Below are positions 1 to 5,980 of a DNA stretch of 7,268 bases, piece by piece. The first letter of the stretch is position 1. Each line of letters begins with the position of its first letter. The stretch spans positions 1 to 7,268 of the forward strand of contig CAKQSU010000053.1 of the NCBI GenBank assembly GCA_934273135.1, in the 5' to 3' direction. This DNA is from an uncultured Clostridia bacterium (GTDB lineage Bacteria > Bacillota > Clostridia > Christensenellales > Borkfalkiaceae). The notes below the pieces were generated by a model. It did no database searches, was not told the DNA's origin, and saw only the letters and a program-made list of their open reading frames with translations. A program made the position numbers and the translations under genes.

Positions 1-1
1 G

Positions 2-1387
2 AACGAGGGCATACGCTATATGACTCGTTCCGATTGGGAAGGCACCGTCTCTTACGCCTGGGACGAAGAGGAAAAAGCAACGTTTAACCATGTTCGCGTC
101 AAGGCGACCGACAAGATGCAAGCGGACTTAACGCATAGCTTTAAGCCGCCTAAGGACGCAATAGCGAAAAACCGCGGCAAGGTGACGTTCGGTTCTAAAA
201 AAACGTCTTATAAGCTCATAGATTTGCGCGCGTATGCGGACAATGACGACGACCCGACCAACGACAAGCCGATACCTTATAACGACCCGATGTGGGAGGA
301 CCTTTTGGACCAGATACCGTGGGAGGAAGTGACTAACCTTTTATCGCACGGATTCAGAATGACTTACGCCGTGCCGAGTATCGGCAAGCCCGAAACGATT
401 GACCAGAACGGCGGCACGGGACCGATTCAATCGTATTACGAAATGGCGAACGAGGATATCGAAAAGAGCGTCAACCAAGGGCTCGGCGTTCTTACGGACG
501 ACCCCGACAAAAAATCGTCCCCGGTGACCTATCCGTGCAACGGCATCGTCGCCGCGACGTTTAACGAGGAACTTGCCGAATATTACGGCAAACAGTGGGG
601 CGAGGACAGTCTTTGGGCGGGGCGCGCCGGGCTTTACGGCATGGGCGCGAACATTCACCGTTCGGCTTACGGCGGAAGAAACTTCCATTATTATTCCGAG
701 GACGGATTGTTGACGGGCAAAATGGCTGCCGCCGTTGCGAGGGGACTTCGCGACAGAGGGGTCTTTCCGTACGCAAAGCATTGCTTTTTGAACGAGCAGG
801 AAACCTTCCGTTGCGGCGTGTTTACGTGGGCAAACGAACAGAGCGTACGTGAAATTTATCTCAGAGCCTTTCAGATAATCATAGAGGAGGGCTACGCGCC
901 TACCGTTATGACTTCGCTCAACTCGCTCGGCGTAATCTTTTCCGGGCAACAAGGCTTTTTGAACAGCGTTTTGCGCAACGAGTTCGGCATGACGGGACAA
1001 GCCGTAACCGATACACTCGGCGCGCACAACGGAAACTTTATGCATTCTATTTATTACGGTCAGGATATCCCCGACGGGACAATATCGGCAAGCTGGTTCG
1101 ACTTTGCTAAGCCCGACGAGAACGGAAACACCGATTACTACGATTACGTTATGGCAATGCGCGAATCGACGCACAGAGTACTTTACACCGTCGTTCACTC
1201 CAACGCTATGAACGGTTTTTCCTCGGCTACCCGTATCAAAAAGCTTACGCCGTGGTGGAAAATCACGGTTGTAGCCGTTCAGTTTGCTACGGGCGCGGCT
1301 TTGGCTTTAAGCATTGCCTTGTGGGGCGTGGCAACGTTTATGCCGAATAAGAAAAAGGAGGCTTTCAGAGATGAAAAAATCGGTTAA
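2..1387 (+). CDS. Membrane-anchored GH3 beta-glycosidase (inverted domain order), 5' end outside window
   Basis: The reading frame is open from base 2, so the true start lies upstream; the ATG at base 20 is internal. 461 residues are visible. Residues 1-95 (with the GIRY-TRSDWEGT stretch) look like the end of the sandwich/Fn3-like half of a GH3 enzyme. From about 104 the GH3 catalytic TIM barrel follows: substrate-contacting Asp in IDQNGGTGP (Asp134), NIHR (217-220), GGRNFHYYSED (224-234), Lys-His pair in AKHCFLNEQETFR (259-260), and the predicted nucleophile Asp337 in GQAVTDTLG. Having the barrel at the C-terminal end is the inverted arrangement known from some Ruminococcus and Butyrivibrio GH3 beta-glucosidases; the acid/base Glu would then lie upstream. 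Residues 418-446 (WWKITVV to FMP) form a transmembrane helix followed by a Lys-rich tail, which suggests an extracellular enzyme anchored at its C-terminus. The nucleophile is followed by Thr rather than the common Trp. Exact sugar specificity cannot be read. The stop overlaps the next gene by 17 bases. Confidence 0.9.
   Translation, partial: NEGIRYMTRSDWEGTVSYAWDEEEKATFNHVRVKATDKMQADLTHSFKPPKDAIAKNRGKVTFGSKKTSYKLIDLRAYADNDDDPTNDKPIPYNDPMWEDLLDQIPWEEVTNLLSHGFRMTYAVPSIGKPETIDQNGGTGPIQSYYEMANEDIEKSVNQGLGVLTDDPDKKSSPVTYPCNGIVAATFNEELAEYYGKQWGEDSLWAGRAGLYGMGANIHRSAYGGRNFHYYSEDGLLTGKMAAAVARGLRDRGVFPYAKHCFLNEQETFRCGVFTWANEQSVREIYLRAFQIIIEEGYAPTVMTSLNSLGVIFSGQQGFLNSVLRNEFGMTGQAVTDTLGAHNGNFMHSIYYGQDIPDGTISASWFDFAKPDENGNTDYYDYVMAMRESTHRVLYTVVHSNAMNGFSSATRIKKLTPWWKITVVAVQFATGAALALSIALWGVATFMPNKKKEAFRDEKIG
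1356..1361 (+). promoter_or_regulatory. Ribosome binding site that fixes the start of the large lipoprotein
   Basis: AGGAGG lies 9 bases before the ATG at 1371 and inside the last codons of the GH3 gene. It decides between the ATG at 1371 and the longer in-frame start at 1314, which would add 19 charged residues in front of a signal peptide. The overlap of stop and start suggests translational coupling. Confidence 0.85.
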
Positions 1388-3266
1388 GCGACTGTTTGCC
1401 GCGGCGGCGATTGTCGCGCTCACCGTTCCGCTTTTTGCGTGCAAACCGTCCAAAACGCCGTCCGATACGGGCAAAAACTCAAAAATGTTTATGGAAAACG
1501 ACTTCGTGAACGACAAAAACTTACTGCCCGCAAGGGTTAAGGAAGTTACGGTCACGTTCGCTTCCGGCGCAACCTTTAAGGACGGAAGCACTTCAAAAAA
1601 ATGCGTTGTGGGCGACACCCTTAAATTCGGCGAAGATATCCTTTACACGGGCGTTTTGGGCGAGGGAAAAACGATAGGCGGCTACTTTGACGAAAACGAC
1701 GTTTTTTACAAGGGCGCAAACTACGCCGTCACGAGAAACGACATCACCTTAACCCCCGCTCCCGACGTGCTTGAAAGCTTTTACGCGCCTAAGTCGGGCG
1801 GCGAAAAAGGCGGAAAAATCGGCACGGGCGAAGAAAGGGAAGACGGCGGAAACAATAAAAAGGCATACCGCATGGAGTGGCGGACCGGGGTAGTCGATGA
1901 CGAATTAGGCGGAATATATCGGTTTGTCGCGGGAACGCGGGAAGCCGCCGACCCGGACGGAAAAATCCCCGTCGGATTTTGTTTTACAAATCAAACGCCC
2001 TATCAGGTGACTAAGGACAAAGAATATTCCGTCGATTATCGCGTTCAAAACCTTGCAAAAGAAGAAGTCACGGTTAAGATAAGACAATCCAATCGCGCCG
2101 CAACGGCGTACTTGTCGGAAGTAATTTCCGATACGATAACGTTAAAGCCCGGGGAAGTGAAAAAAACGTCGACAAAGATTGTCGGCTGGAACAACACTAA
2201 CGTGCTTAACGCGGTGGAACTCATGAACGAGGTGAAAGAACTCAACCTCGGCATTATAAAAAGCATAAGAGTTTTCACCCCCGTTGTCGTAAAGTACGAG
2301 TTGACGCTTTTAAACGGCGCAACGCTCGAAGACGGAAAGACTAACGGAAGCTTTAAAGCGGGCGAAGAAATAGCGATTAAGTATACCCCCTCAGGCGGCA
2401 AAGTATTGCTCGGTTGGGCGAACGCCGACGACGAAACGGAAACTTACCCTGCGGACAAATTCGTTATGCCCGCCAAAAACGTAAGGATTAAGCCGATCGT
2501 CGGAGAAAACGTAAAATATTCGCTTACCGTCAAAGGCGGAAAGCTCCCCGACGGCTCTACAAAGGGCAGCTTTGTTAAAGGCGAATCGGTTACGCTGACT
2601 TGTGACGGCGTACCCGCGGGCAAAACTCTCGTCGGGTGGTACAACGTTTCGGACAGAACGGAAATTTTCGGGCGGGACGGCGACGTAAACGTCATAACGA
2701 TGCCCGCAAAAGAGCTTGAAATAGCCCCTCTGTTCGACGTTTCAAAGTATTTCAGCGCGGGCGGCGGCAAAATCGGCAAATTAGTGCCGGACGGGCATTA
2801 TTACCCGAAAAAGGAAGTCGGGTGTTATAGTGCGTTCAGCGAAAAGCGCGTCGCCGCGGTCAAAAATCAAGATGGCGGTTTCGAACTCGCAAATCTTTAT
2901 CGCTTCAAGGGCGGAACGGCGCAAGCCCCCGCCGAAAAAATGGCGGTAGGCTCGCACTTCTTGCCGCAAGCGATGAATCATTGGGGTTCTGCCGGGAACA
3001 CGGACAAAACAAAGACGGTAACTTACACCGTCGAAAACTTCGGAACGGAAGATGTTACTTTGAGGTTTGCGCTTACTAAGGAAAGCGGAAACCCAAACTC
3101 TCACTACGGCGAAAAGACGGTGACGATAGCCGCCGGCGAAACGATTACGTTCGAGTTCGACGTCGATTATCTGCACAATTCGTTCATGACGAACGTTATG
3201 GTCAAAGATAAAGCCGTAAGCGAAGTGTACATAGGCTTCTTTACTTACATTACGAATAAAGCGTAA
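1371..3266 (+). CDS. Multidomain surface lipoprotein with InlB-like repeats and two copies of an unrecognised module
   Basis: 631 residues. The N-terminus MKKSVKRLFAAAAIVALTV followed by PLFAC is a lipoprotein signal peptide, with Cys24 the lipidated residue, so the mature protein should sit on the outer face of the membrane. Three repeats of the divergent InlB B-repeat type (GG/GA-x-DGS/DGK, G-F-x-GE, GK-x-GW, MPAK) lie at about 57-131 (degenerate), 308-378 and 381-455. Two copies of a beta-rich module of about 170 residues lie at 137-305 and 459-631; the signature is YRF, then MAVG/IPVG, YTVENFG, a TVTI-x-x-GE strand and VYIGFFTYI at the end. The C-terminal copy closely matches the end of the gene at 3766. 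No catalytic motif is seen, so a binding or scaffold role at the cell surface is inferred, perhaps serving the glycosidase encoded just upstream. I do not recognise a named family for the whole protein. Confidence 0.85.
   Translation: MKKSVKRLFAAAAIVALTVPLFACKPSKTPSDTGKNSKMFMENDFVNDKNLLPARVKEVTVTFASGATFKDGSTSKKCVVGDTLKFGEDILYTGVLGEGKTIGGYFDENDVFYKGANYAVTRNDITLTPAPDVLESFYAPKSGGEKGGKIGTGEEREDGGNNKKAYRMEWRTGVVDDELGGIYRFVAGTREAADPDGKIPVGFCFTNQTPYQVTKDKEYSVDYRVQNLAKEEVTVKIRQSNRAATAYLSEVISDTITLKPGEVKKTSTKIVGWNNTNVLNAVELMNEVKELNLGIIKSIRVFTPVVVKYELTLLNGATLEDGKTNGSFKAGEEIAIKYTPSGGKVLLGWANADDETETYPADKFVMPAKNVRIKPIVGENVKYSLTVKGGKLPDGSTKGSFVKGESVTLTCDGVPAGKTLVGWYNVSDRTEIFGRDGDVNVITMPAKELEIAPLFDVSKYFSAGGGKIGKLVPDGHYYPKKEVGCYSAFSEKRVAAVKNQDGGFELANLYRFKGGTAQAPAEKMAVGSHFLPQAMNHWGSAGNTDKTKTVTYTVENFGTEDVTLRFALTKESGNPNSHYGEKTVTIAAGETITFEFDVDYLHNSFMTNVMVKDKAVSEVYIGFFTYITNKA
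1779..2285 (+). repeat. Module copy 1 (divergent), inside the large lipoprotein
   Basis: It encodes residues 137-305. It aligns with the other two copies through FYAP...KIG, GGIYRFVAG, IPVGFCF, YSVDYRVQNLAKEEVTVK, TITLKPGE and the closing IKSIRVFTPV, which corresponds to VSEVYIGFFTYI elsewhere. It lacks the conserved YFMTNVMV-like segment, having LNAVELMNEV there instead. Similarity is visible at protein level only, so this is the oldest or most diverged copy. Confidence 0.65.
2745..3263 (+). repeat. Module copy 2, direct repeat partner of copy 3
   Basis: It encodes residues 459-631 of the large lipoprotein, from KYFSAGGGKIGKL to the C-terminus. It shares most of its sequence with copy 3 in the gene at 3766: GCYS, LYRFKGG, KMAVG, TYTVENFG, VTLRFAL, NPNS-YGEKTVTIAAG, MTNVMVK-KAVSEVYIGFF. 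Bases 3105-3130 are a 26-bp perfect match to 5584-5609. Confidence 0.85.
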
Positions 3267-3277
3267 AAACAAAATCG

Positions 3278-3318
3278 CGGGAAAAGCGTAGATAAAAAAC
3301 GCGCTATGCTTTCTCCCG
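3278..3318 (+). other. Strong intergenic hairpin without a U-tract (possible mRNA processing or stability element)
   Basis: The left arm 3278-3291 pairs with the right arm 3304-3318 in 14 pairs, including one G.U, with a single bulged C at 3313 and a 12-base A-rich loop. It begins 11 bases after the lipoprotein stop and ends 28 bases before the small peptide start. On the + strand it is followed by TAAAAAGAAAAAACGGAGG, which has no T-run, so it is not a normal rho-independent terminator for this operon. It could protect the upstream message or reduce read-through to the small genes. Confidence 0.55.
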
Positions 3319-3332
3319 TAAAAAGAAAAAAC

Positions 3333-3337
3333 GGAGG
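3333..3337 (+). promoter_or_regulatory. Ribosome binding site of the 44-residue peptide
   Basis: GGAGG sits 9 bases before the ATG at 3347. This strong, well-spaced site is the main evidence that the very short frame downstream is a real gene. Confidence 0.8.
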
Positions 3338-3346
3338 AACAAAGTT

Positions 3347-3481
3347 ATGAAAAAACAATTTGAAAAGCCCGAGGTTGTCGTTATTTGTTTCACTAAGGAA
3401 ACGATAACAAGCGCGTCCGGCTATTCCGCAAACGGCGTGTATGACGGCGGCGGAAGCGGTTGGACGGATTTCGGAGGATAG
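3347..3481 (+). CDS. Small hypothetical peptide, 44 residues, KPE-motif type
   Basis: It begins MKKQFEKPEVVVICFTKETI, continues with TSASGYSANGVYDGGGSG, and ends WTDFGG. The N-terminal half is a charged start followed by a hydrophobic VVVICF strand; the C-terminal half is rich in Gly, Ser, Tyr and Asn and looks unstructured. I recall many short Clostridia proteins of the shape MKK-x-EKPE-V-x-V-x-x-F-x-x-(D/E)-x-I-x-T-S-G with variable Gly-rich tails; their function is unknown to me. There is no signal peptide, no transmembrane helix, and one Cys (Cys14). The bipartite conserved-head/variable-tail layout resembles a peptide precursor, but no modification enzyme or dedicated transporter is in the window, so this is speculation. 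It lies between two lipoprotein genes, and its stop is 6 bases before the next start. Confidence 0.7.
   Translation: MKKQFEKPEVVVICFTKETITSASGYSANGVYDGGGSGWTDFGG
3473..3477 (+). promoter_or_regulatory. Ribosome binding site of the mini-lipoprotein, inside the peptide gene
   Basis: GGAGG sits 10 bases before the ATG at 3488. It is embedded in the last two sense codons (GGA GGA) of the 44-residue peptide gene, so termination on the peptide gene would deliver ribosomes to this start. The peptide's C-terminal Gly-Gly is thus partly explained by the site. Confidence 0.75.
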
Positions 3482-3487
3482 TCGGCT

Positions 3488-3742
3488 ATGAAAAGACGTA
3501 AAACCTTGGTGTTTTTGGCGGTAATCGTTACGGCTACTATTCTCGCCGTGTTTTTGGCGGTCGGTTGCGACGCGGACAAAAAAAATTCCGCTTCGGGTTC
3601 GGACGGAGCGGCTGTAAGGACGAGCAAAGAAGGCTCGGAGCAGACTTCGTTAAGTTCGTTAAGCTCGGGCGAATCCGATTCCTCGTCAAGCCAAGGCGAC
3701 TCGGGCGGACTTAAAAACGGCGGAATTTTCGAAGCGCATTAA
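3488..3742 (+). CDS. Small Ser-rich lipoprotein, 84 residues
   Basis: MKRRK followed by a hydrophobic stretch (residues 6-25) and FLAVGC with Cys27 form a lipoprotein signal; Ala at -3 is slightly off the usual Leu but acceptable. The mature part is only 58 residues and has no recognisable fold. It is low-complexity and hydrophilic, with a Ser/Gly/Asp-rich run at about 33-70 (SLSSLSSGESDSSSSQ) that contains a perfect 9-bp tandem duplication at 3646-3663. It ends GGIFEAH. It could be a spacer-like surface tether, a degenerate remnant of a larger lipoprotein, or a small accessory protein. Its position directly after the peptide gene and 23 bases before the next large surface protein argues for co-expression. 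Function unknown. Confidence 0.75.
   Translation: MKRRKTLVFLAVIVTATILAVFLAVGCDADKKNSASGSDGAAVRTSKEGSEQTSLSSLSSGESDSSSSQGDSGGLKNGGIFEAH
3646..3663 (+). repeat. 9-bp tandem duplication in the Ser-rich linker
   Basis: TTCGTTAAG occurs twice head to tail, encoding the repeated Ser-Leu-Ser run. This is consistent with slippage expansion of a low-complexity linker. Confidence 0.7.
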
Positions 3743-3765
3743 AATAAAAAAAACGGAGTAAAATT

Positions 3766-5745
3766 ATGAGAACGAAAAAGAATTTAATTTTGCTTGCCGC
3801 AATAGCGGCGGCTGTATGTTTAACGTTAGGCTTATCTCTTCGTTTCGAGCGGGAAACAAAAAAAGTCGGAATAATTTATGGCAGGACTTTTACCGCGTTT
3901 GCAAGCGACGGAGAAGCAACGGGCGAAACCGTGATTTATAAGACTATGGGTAACAAGTCGCAAGACAAAAATTACCTTCTTCTCGCAACCGCCGTCGCCG
4001 GGGATATGAGCGAGTACAAAGCGGTCGGTTACGAAGTCAAAAAAGACGGCGGCGAGGCTGAAAAACGCTCGACCGACAAATATTACACGGGAATAAGCGT
4101 CCGCACGAGCGCGGAGGACGAAACGGCAAGAACGGTTTTCACCGTTGCCGATATCTACGACGAAACCGTGACGACGGAAAACATGATTGTAGACGAAATA
4201 CCTTACAGCCAAAAAAGCAAATATCGGGTAAAGGCTTTTATGGTGAAAAACGACGACACCGTAACTTACGGAGCGGAAGTTACCGTTAAGTGGGTCGATA
4301 CCGCTGTGGAAGACACGGGCGAAAAAACGCCGAACGTATTCGAATTCGAGGGCGCGGAGTTTAACGGAACGTCAAAGGACGAAACGTATAAATGCGTAGG
4401 CAAAAGTTACGCTTTCAGCGCCGATATGAGCGGAAATATAGGGCTAAAAAACATCCCTGCCGGCTCAAAATTCTCTTTCACCTTCAATTCCGACAAAAAC
4501 GTACGGGTCCCCGTCAAGTTTGTTTTCGCAAACAATTATAAGGTGGGCAAAAAGCTCGGCGAAGTGTTCGGCGTAACGGTCAACGGTTACGGAGCGGCGG
4601 ATCTTTCCGCTACTGTTCCGTCCGAAGGAAATGTTGCCGACGGCTTATCCTCGGCTTATTTCAAAATGGTAGAAGTAGGCGGCATGATATCGCTTGAAAA
4701 GGGTGAAAACGTAATCGAAGTAACCATCAAGATGGACAACGTAAATCCCGATCGAATGACGATAGAATCTTCCGCAACGCTCGGCGGTTACACGCCGCAA
4801 TATTGGGCTACCGATTTTGCAGAAGTAACTAAGGTGCCGACGGAAGAGGCGAAAGGCAATATACTTATATCTTGCCCCAACAACACGGTAGGCCATTCGG
4901 TAAGCTACGCTCTTCCCGTTCTCGGAAGCGACTGTTATACTTTTAGCAGCGGCGAGGGTTATGAAAAGCACACGCTGACTTTGGCGGGGCAGACGATAGT
5001 CGTCAGAGCAAAATATCTGCTCACGTTGTCGGGCGCGACCTTCGAAGACGGCTCAACCCAACAACTTGTTGTTGCCGGCAGCAGTCCGACCGTAAACGTT
5101 ACGATACCCGACGGGCGGCAACTCTCGGGCTGGTACAACGTTGAAAACGCTTTCGAGTACTATCCCGGCGCGAAGATAGTCATGCCCAATAAAACGATAA
5201 CTCTTGCGCCTCTGTTCGAGCCGACGACCTATTACAGCAATGCTTCGAGAGTCGGTAAGCTTCTGCCCGAAGGAAAGCTGTATGCGGGTAAAGAAAAAGG
5301 ATGTTATTCCTTAATCGCCGCGGATACGACCGCGCCCGTATTAAAGGAAGACGGCACGTGCGAGTTAGGCGATATCTACCGCTTTAAGGGCGGAAAGGCG
5401 GCTGATCCGAAAGATATGGCTGTCGGCGCGAATTTCCTCGCTACGACTAAAAGGTACGTCTATCCCGCGCCAGGGAACATCGGCTCAACGAAAACAATTA
5501 CTTACACCGTAGAAAACTTCGGAGCGGAAGAGGTTACTTTGAGGTTTGCTTTGATAAAGCAAAGCGATAATCCTAACTCTCAATACGGCGAAAAGACGGT
5601 GACGATAGCGGCGGGATCAAGTACCACGTTCAGCTTCGATATAACGTACCTGCACGATACGTTTATGACTAACGTTATGGTTAAAGAAAAAGCCGTGAGC
5701 GAGGTGTATATCGGATTCTTCATTTACATAACGGACAAAACGTAA
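3766..5745 (+). CDS. Exported multidomain surface protein with CBM6/35-like region and module copy 3
   Basis: 659 residues; GGAG at 3755-3758 lies 7 bases before the start. Residues 1-25 (MRTKK plus a hydrophobic stretch to LGLSL) are a signal peptide or N-terminal anchor; there is a Cys18 but no good lipobox. Residues 30-178 form a beta-rich domain with YKAVGYEV and a closing YRVKAF...VTYGAEVTVKW, like the Ig-like segments of Clostridia surface proteins. Residues 188-339 resemble a CBM6/35 beta-sandwich: FEFEGAEF at the start, IGLKNIPAGSKFSFTFNSD, VTVNG, ISLEKGENVIEVTI, and NPDRMTIE at the end. Residues 366-415 are a linker of unclear nature. Residues 416-485 are one InlB-like repeat (GATFEDGS, LSGWYN, VMPNK) and 487-659 are module copy 3, nearly the same as the end of the lipoprotein encoded at 1371. 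No catalytic residues are seen; a carbohydrate-binding surface role is inferred. It is the last gene before a terminator. Confidence 0.85.
   Translation: MRTKKNLILLAAIAAAVCLTLGLSLRFERETKKVGIIYGRTFTAFASDGEATGETVIYKTMGNKSQDKNYLLLATAVAGDMSEYKAVGYEVKKDGGEAEKRSTDKYYTGISVRTSAEDETARTVFTVADIYDETVTTENMIVDEIPYSQKSKYRVKAFMVKNDDTVTYGAEVTVKWVDTAVEDTGEKTPNVFEFEGAEFNGTSKDETYKCVGKSYAFSADMSGNIGLKNIPAGSKFSFTFNSDKNVRVPVKFVFANNYKVGKKLGEVFGVTVNGYGAADLSATVPSEGNVADGLSSAYFKMVEVGGMISLEKGENVIEVTIKMDNVNPDRMTIESSATLGGYTPQYWATDFAEVTKVPTEEAKGNILISCPNNTVGHSVSYALPVLGSDCYTFSSGEGYEKHTLTLAGQTIVVRAKYLLTLSGATFEDGSTQQLVVAGSSPTVNVTIPDGRQLSGWYNVENAFEYYPGAKIVMPNKTITLAPLFEPTTYYSNASRVGKLLPEGKLYAGKEKGCYSLIAADTTAPVLKEDGTCELGDIYRFKGGKAADPKDMAVGANFLATTKRYVYPAPGNIGSTKTITYTVENFGAEEVTLRFALIKQSDNPNSQYGEKTVTIAAGSSTTFSFDITYLHDTFMTNVMVKEKAVSEVYIGFFIYITDKT
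4327..4782 (+). other. CBM6/35-like beta-sandwich domain (coding segment)
   Basis: It encodes residues 188-339 of the protein at 3766. The strand order EFEGAEF / SAD-GNIGLKNIPAGS / FTFNSDKNVRVPVKFVFAN / FGVTVNG / SLEKGENVIEVTI / NPDRMTIES follows the usual pattern of CBM6 and CBM35 modules, where an N-terminal Glu binds calcium and a C-terminal Asn or Asp contacts ligand. This is recognised by motif shape only; no profile search was run. Confidence 0.55.
5224..5742 (+). repeat. Module copy 3, direct repeat partner of copy 2
   Basis: It encodes residues 487-659 of the protein at 3766. It begins TYYSNASRVGKLLPEG, opposite KYFSAGGGKIGKLVPDG in copy 2, and ends MTNVMVKEKAVSEVYIGFF. The DNA match to copy 2 is also high in places, including a 26-bp identity at 5584-5609. 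The two copies lie about 2.5 kb apart in the same orientation. Confidence 0.85.
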
Positions 5746-5787
5746 CAAGTAAGAACACACTTTTTATATCTTCCTTTCCTTATTACG

Positions 5788-5832
5788 GATCCGGCGGGGC
5801 GACCCGTCGGATTCTTTTCACGCGTTTTTTTG
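5788..5832 (+). terminator. Rho-independent terminator of the surface-protein operon
   Basis: The stem 5789-5798 pairs with 5803-5812 in 10 pairs (one G.U), closed by a GCGA tetraloop of the GNRA type. It is followed by TTCTTTTC and then a seven-T run at 5825-5831. The stem starts 43 bases after the last stop codon of the operon. The opposite side is not T-rich, so it acts for + strand transcripts only. Confidence 0.88.
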
Positions 5833-5896
5833 TTTCTCTAAAACGGCGTTAAGCTGCGGAATAAGGCGATAAAGCGAAAAATACCGCCGCAAAGAC

Positions 5897-5925
5897 TTGA
5901 TAAAATTCCGTAATAATGTTACAAT
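5897..5925 (+). promoter_or_regulatory. Sigma-A type promoter for lon
   Basis: TTGATA (5897-5902), a 17-base spacer and TACAAT (5920-5925): each hexamer matches the consensus in 5 of 6 positions with ideal spacing. The start of transcription would be near 5932, giving a leader of about 50 bases before the lon start. I see no CIRCE or CtsR box nearby. An imperfect dyad, GTTAC (5918-5922) and GTAAC (5935-5939), brackets the -10 region; its relevance is uncertain. Confidence 0.8.
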
Positions 5926-5980
5926 AATACATAAGTAACTTTTTGATTCCCGATAAGCGGAAGAAAAAAGAGGTGAAACT

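Noticed and set aside
595..852. Second + strand frame inside the GH3 gene
   Set aside because: Arg/Gly-rich out-of-frame product with no ribosome binding site, fully inside a well-supported gene.
341..1198. Long minus-strand open frame of 285 codons opposite the GH3 gene
   Set aside because: The + strand frame carries clear GH3 motifs throughout; the minus frame is Arg/Val-rich shadow sequence with no recognisable domain or ribosome binding site.
1314..1370. Upstream in-frame ATG for the large lipoprotein
   Set aside because: It would put 19 charged residues ahead of a textbook lipoprotein signal peptide and has no good ribosome binding site, whereas 1371 has AGGAGG at 9 bases.
2781..3272. 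Minus-strand open frame of 163 codons over the end of the lipoprotein
   Set aside because: It lies opposite module copy 2. The conserved protein similarity to copy 3 is in the + frame, so this is a shadow.
3278..3318. Hairpin as a rho-independent terminator of the lipoprotein gene
   Set aside because: No T-run follows it on the + strand; instead an A-rich stretch and the next ribosome binding site follow.
3347..3481. Peptide as a double-glycine-leader bacteriocin
   Set aside because: The Gly-Gly is at the very C-terminus, not at a leader cleavage site, and is explained by the overlapping GGAGG; no transporter or immunity gene is present.
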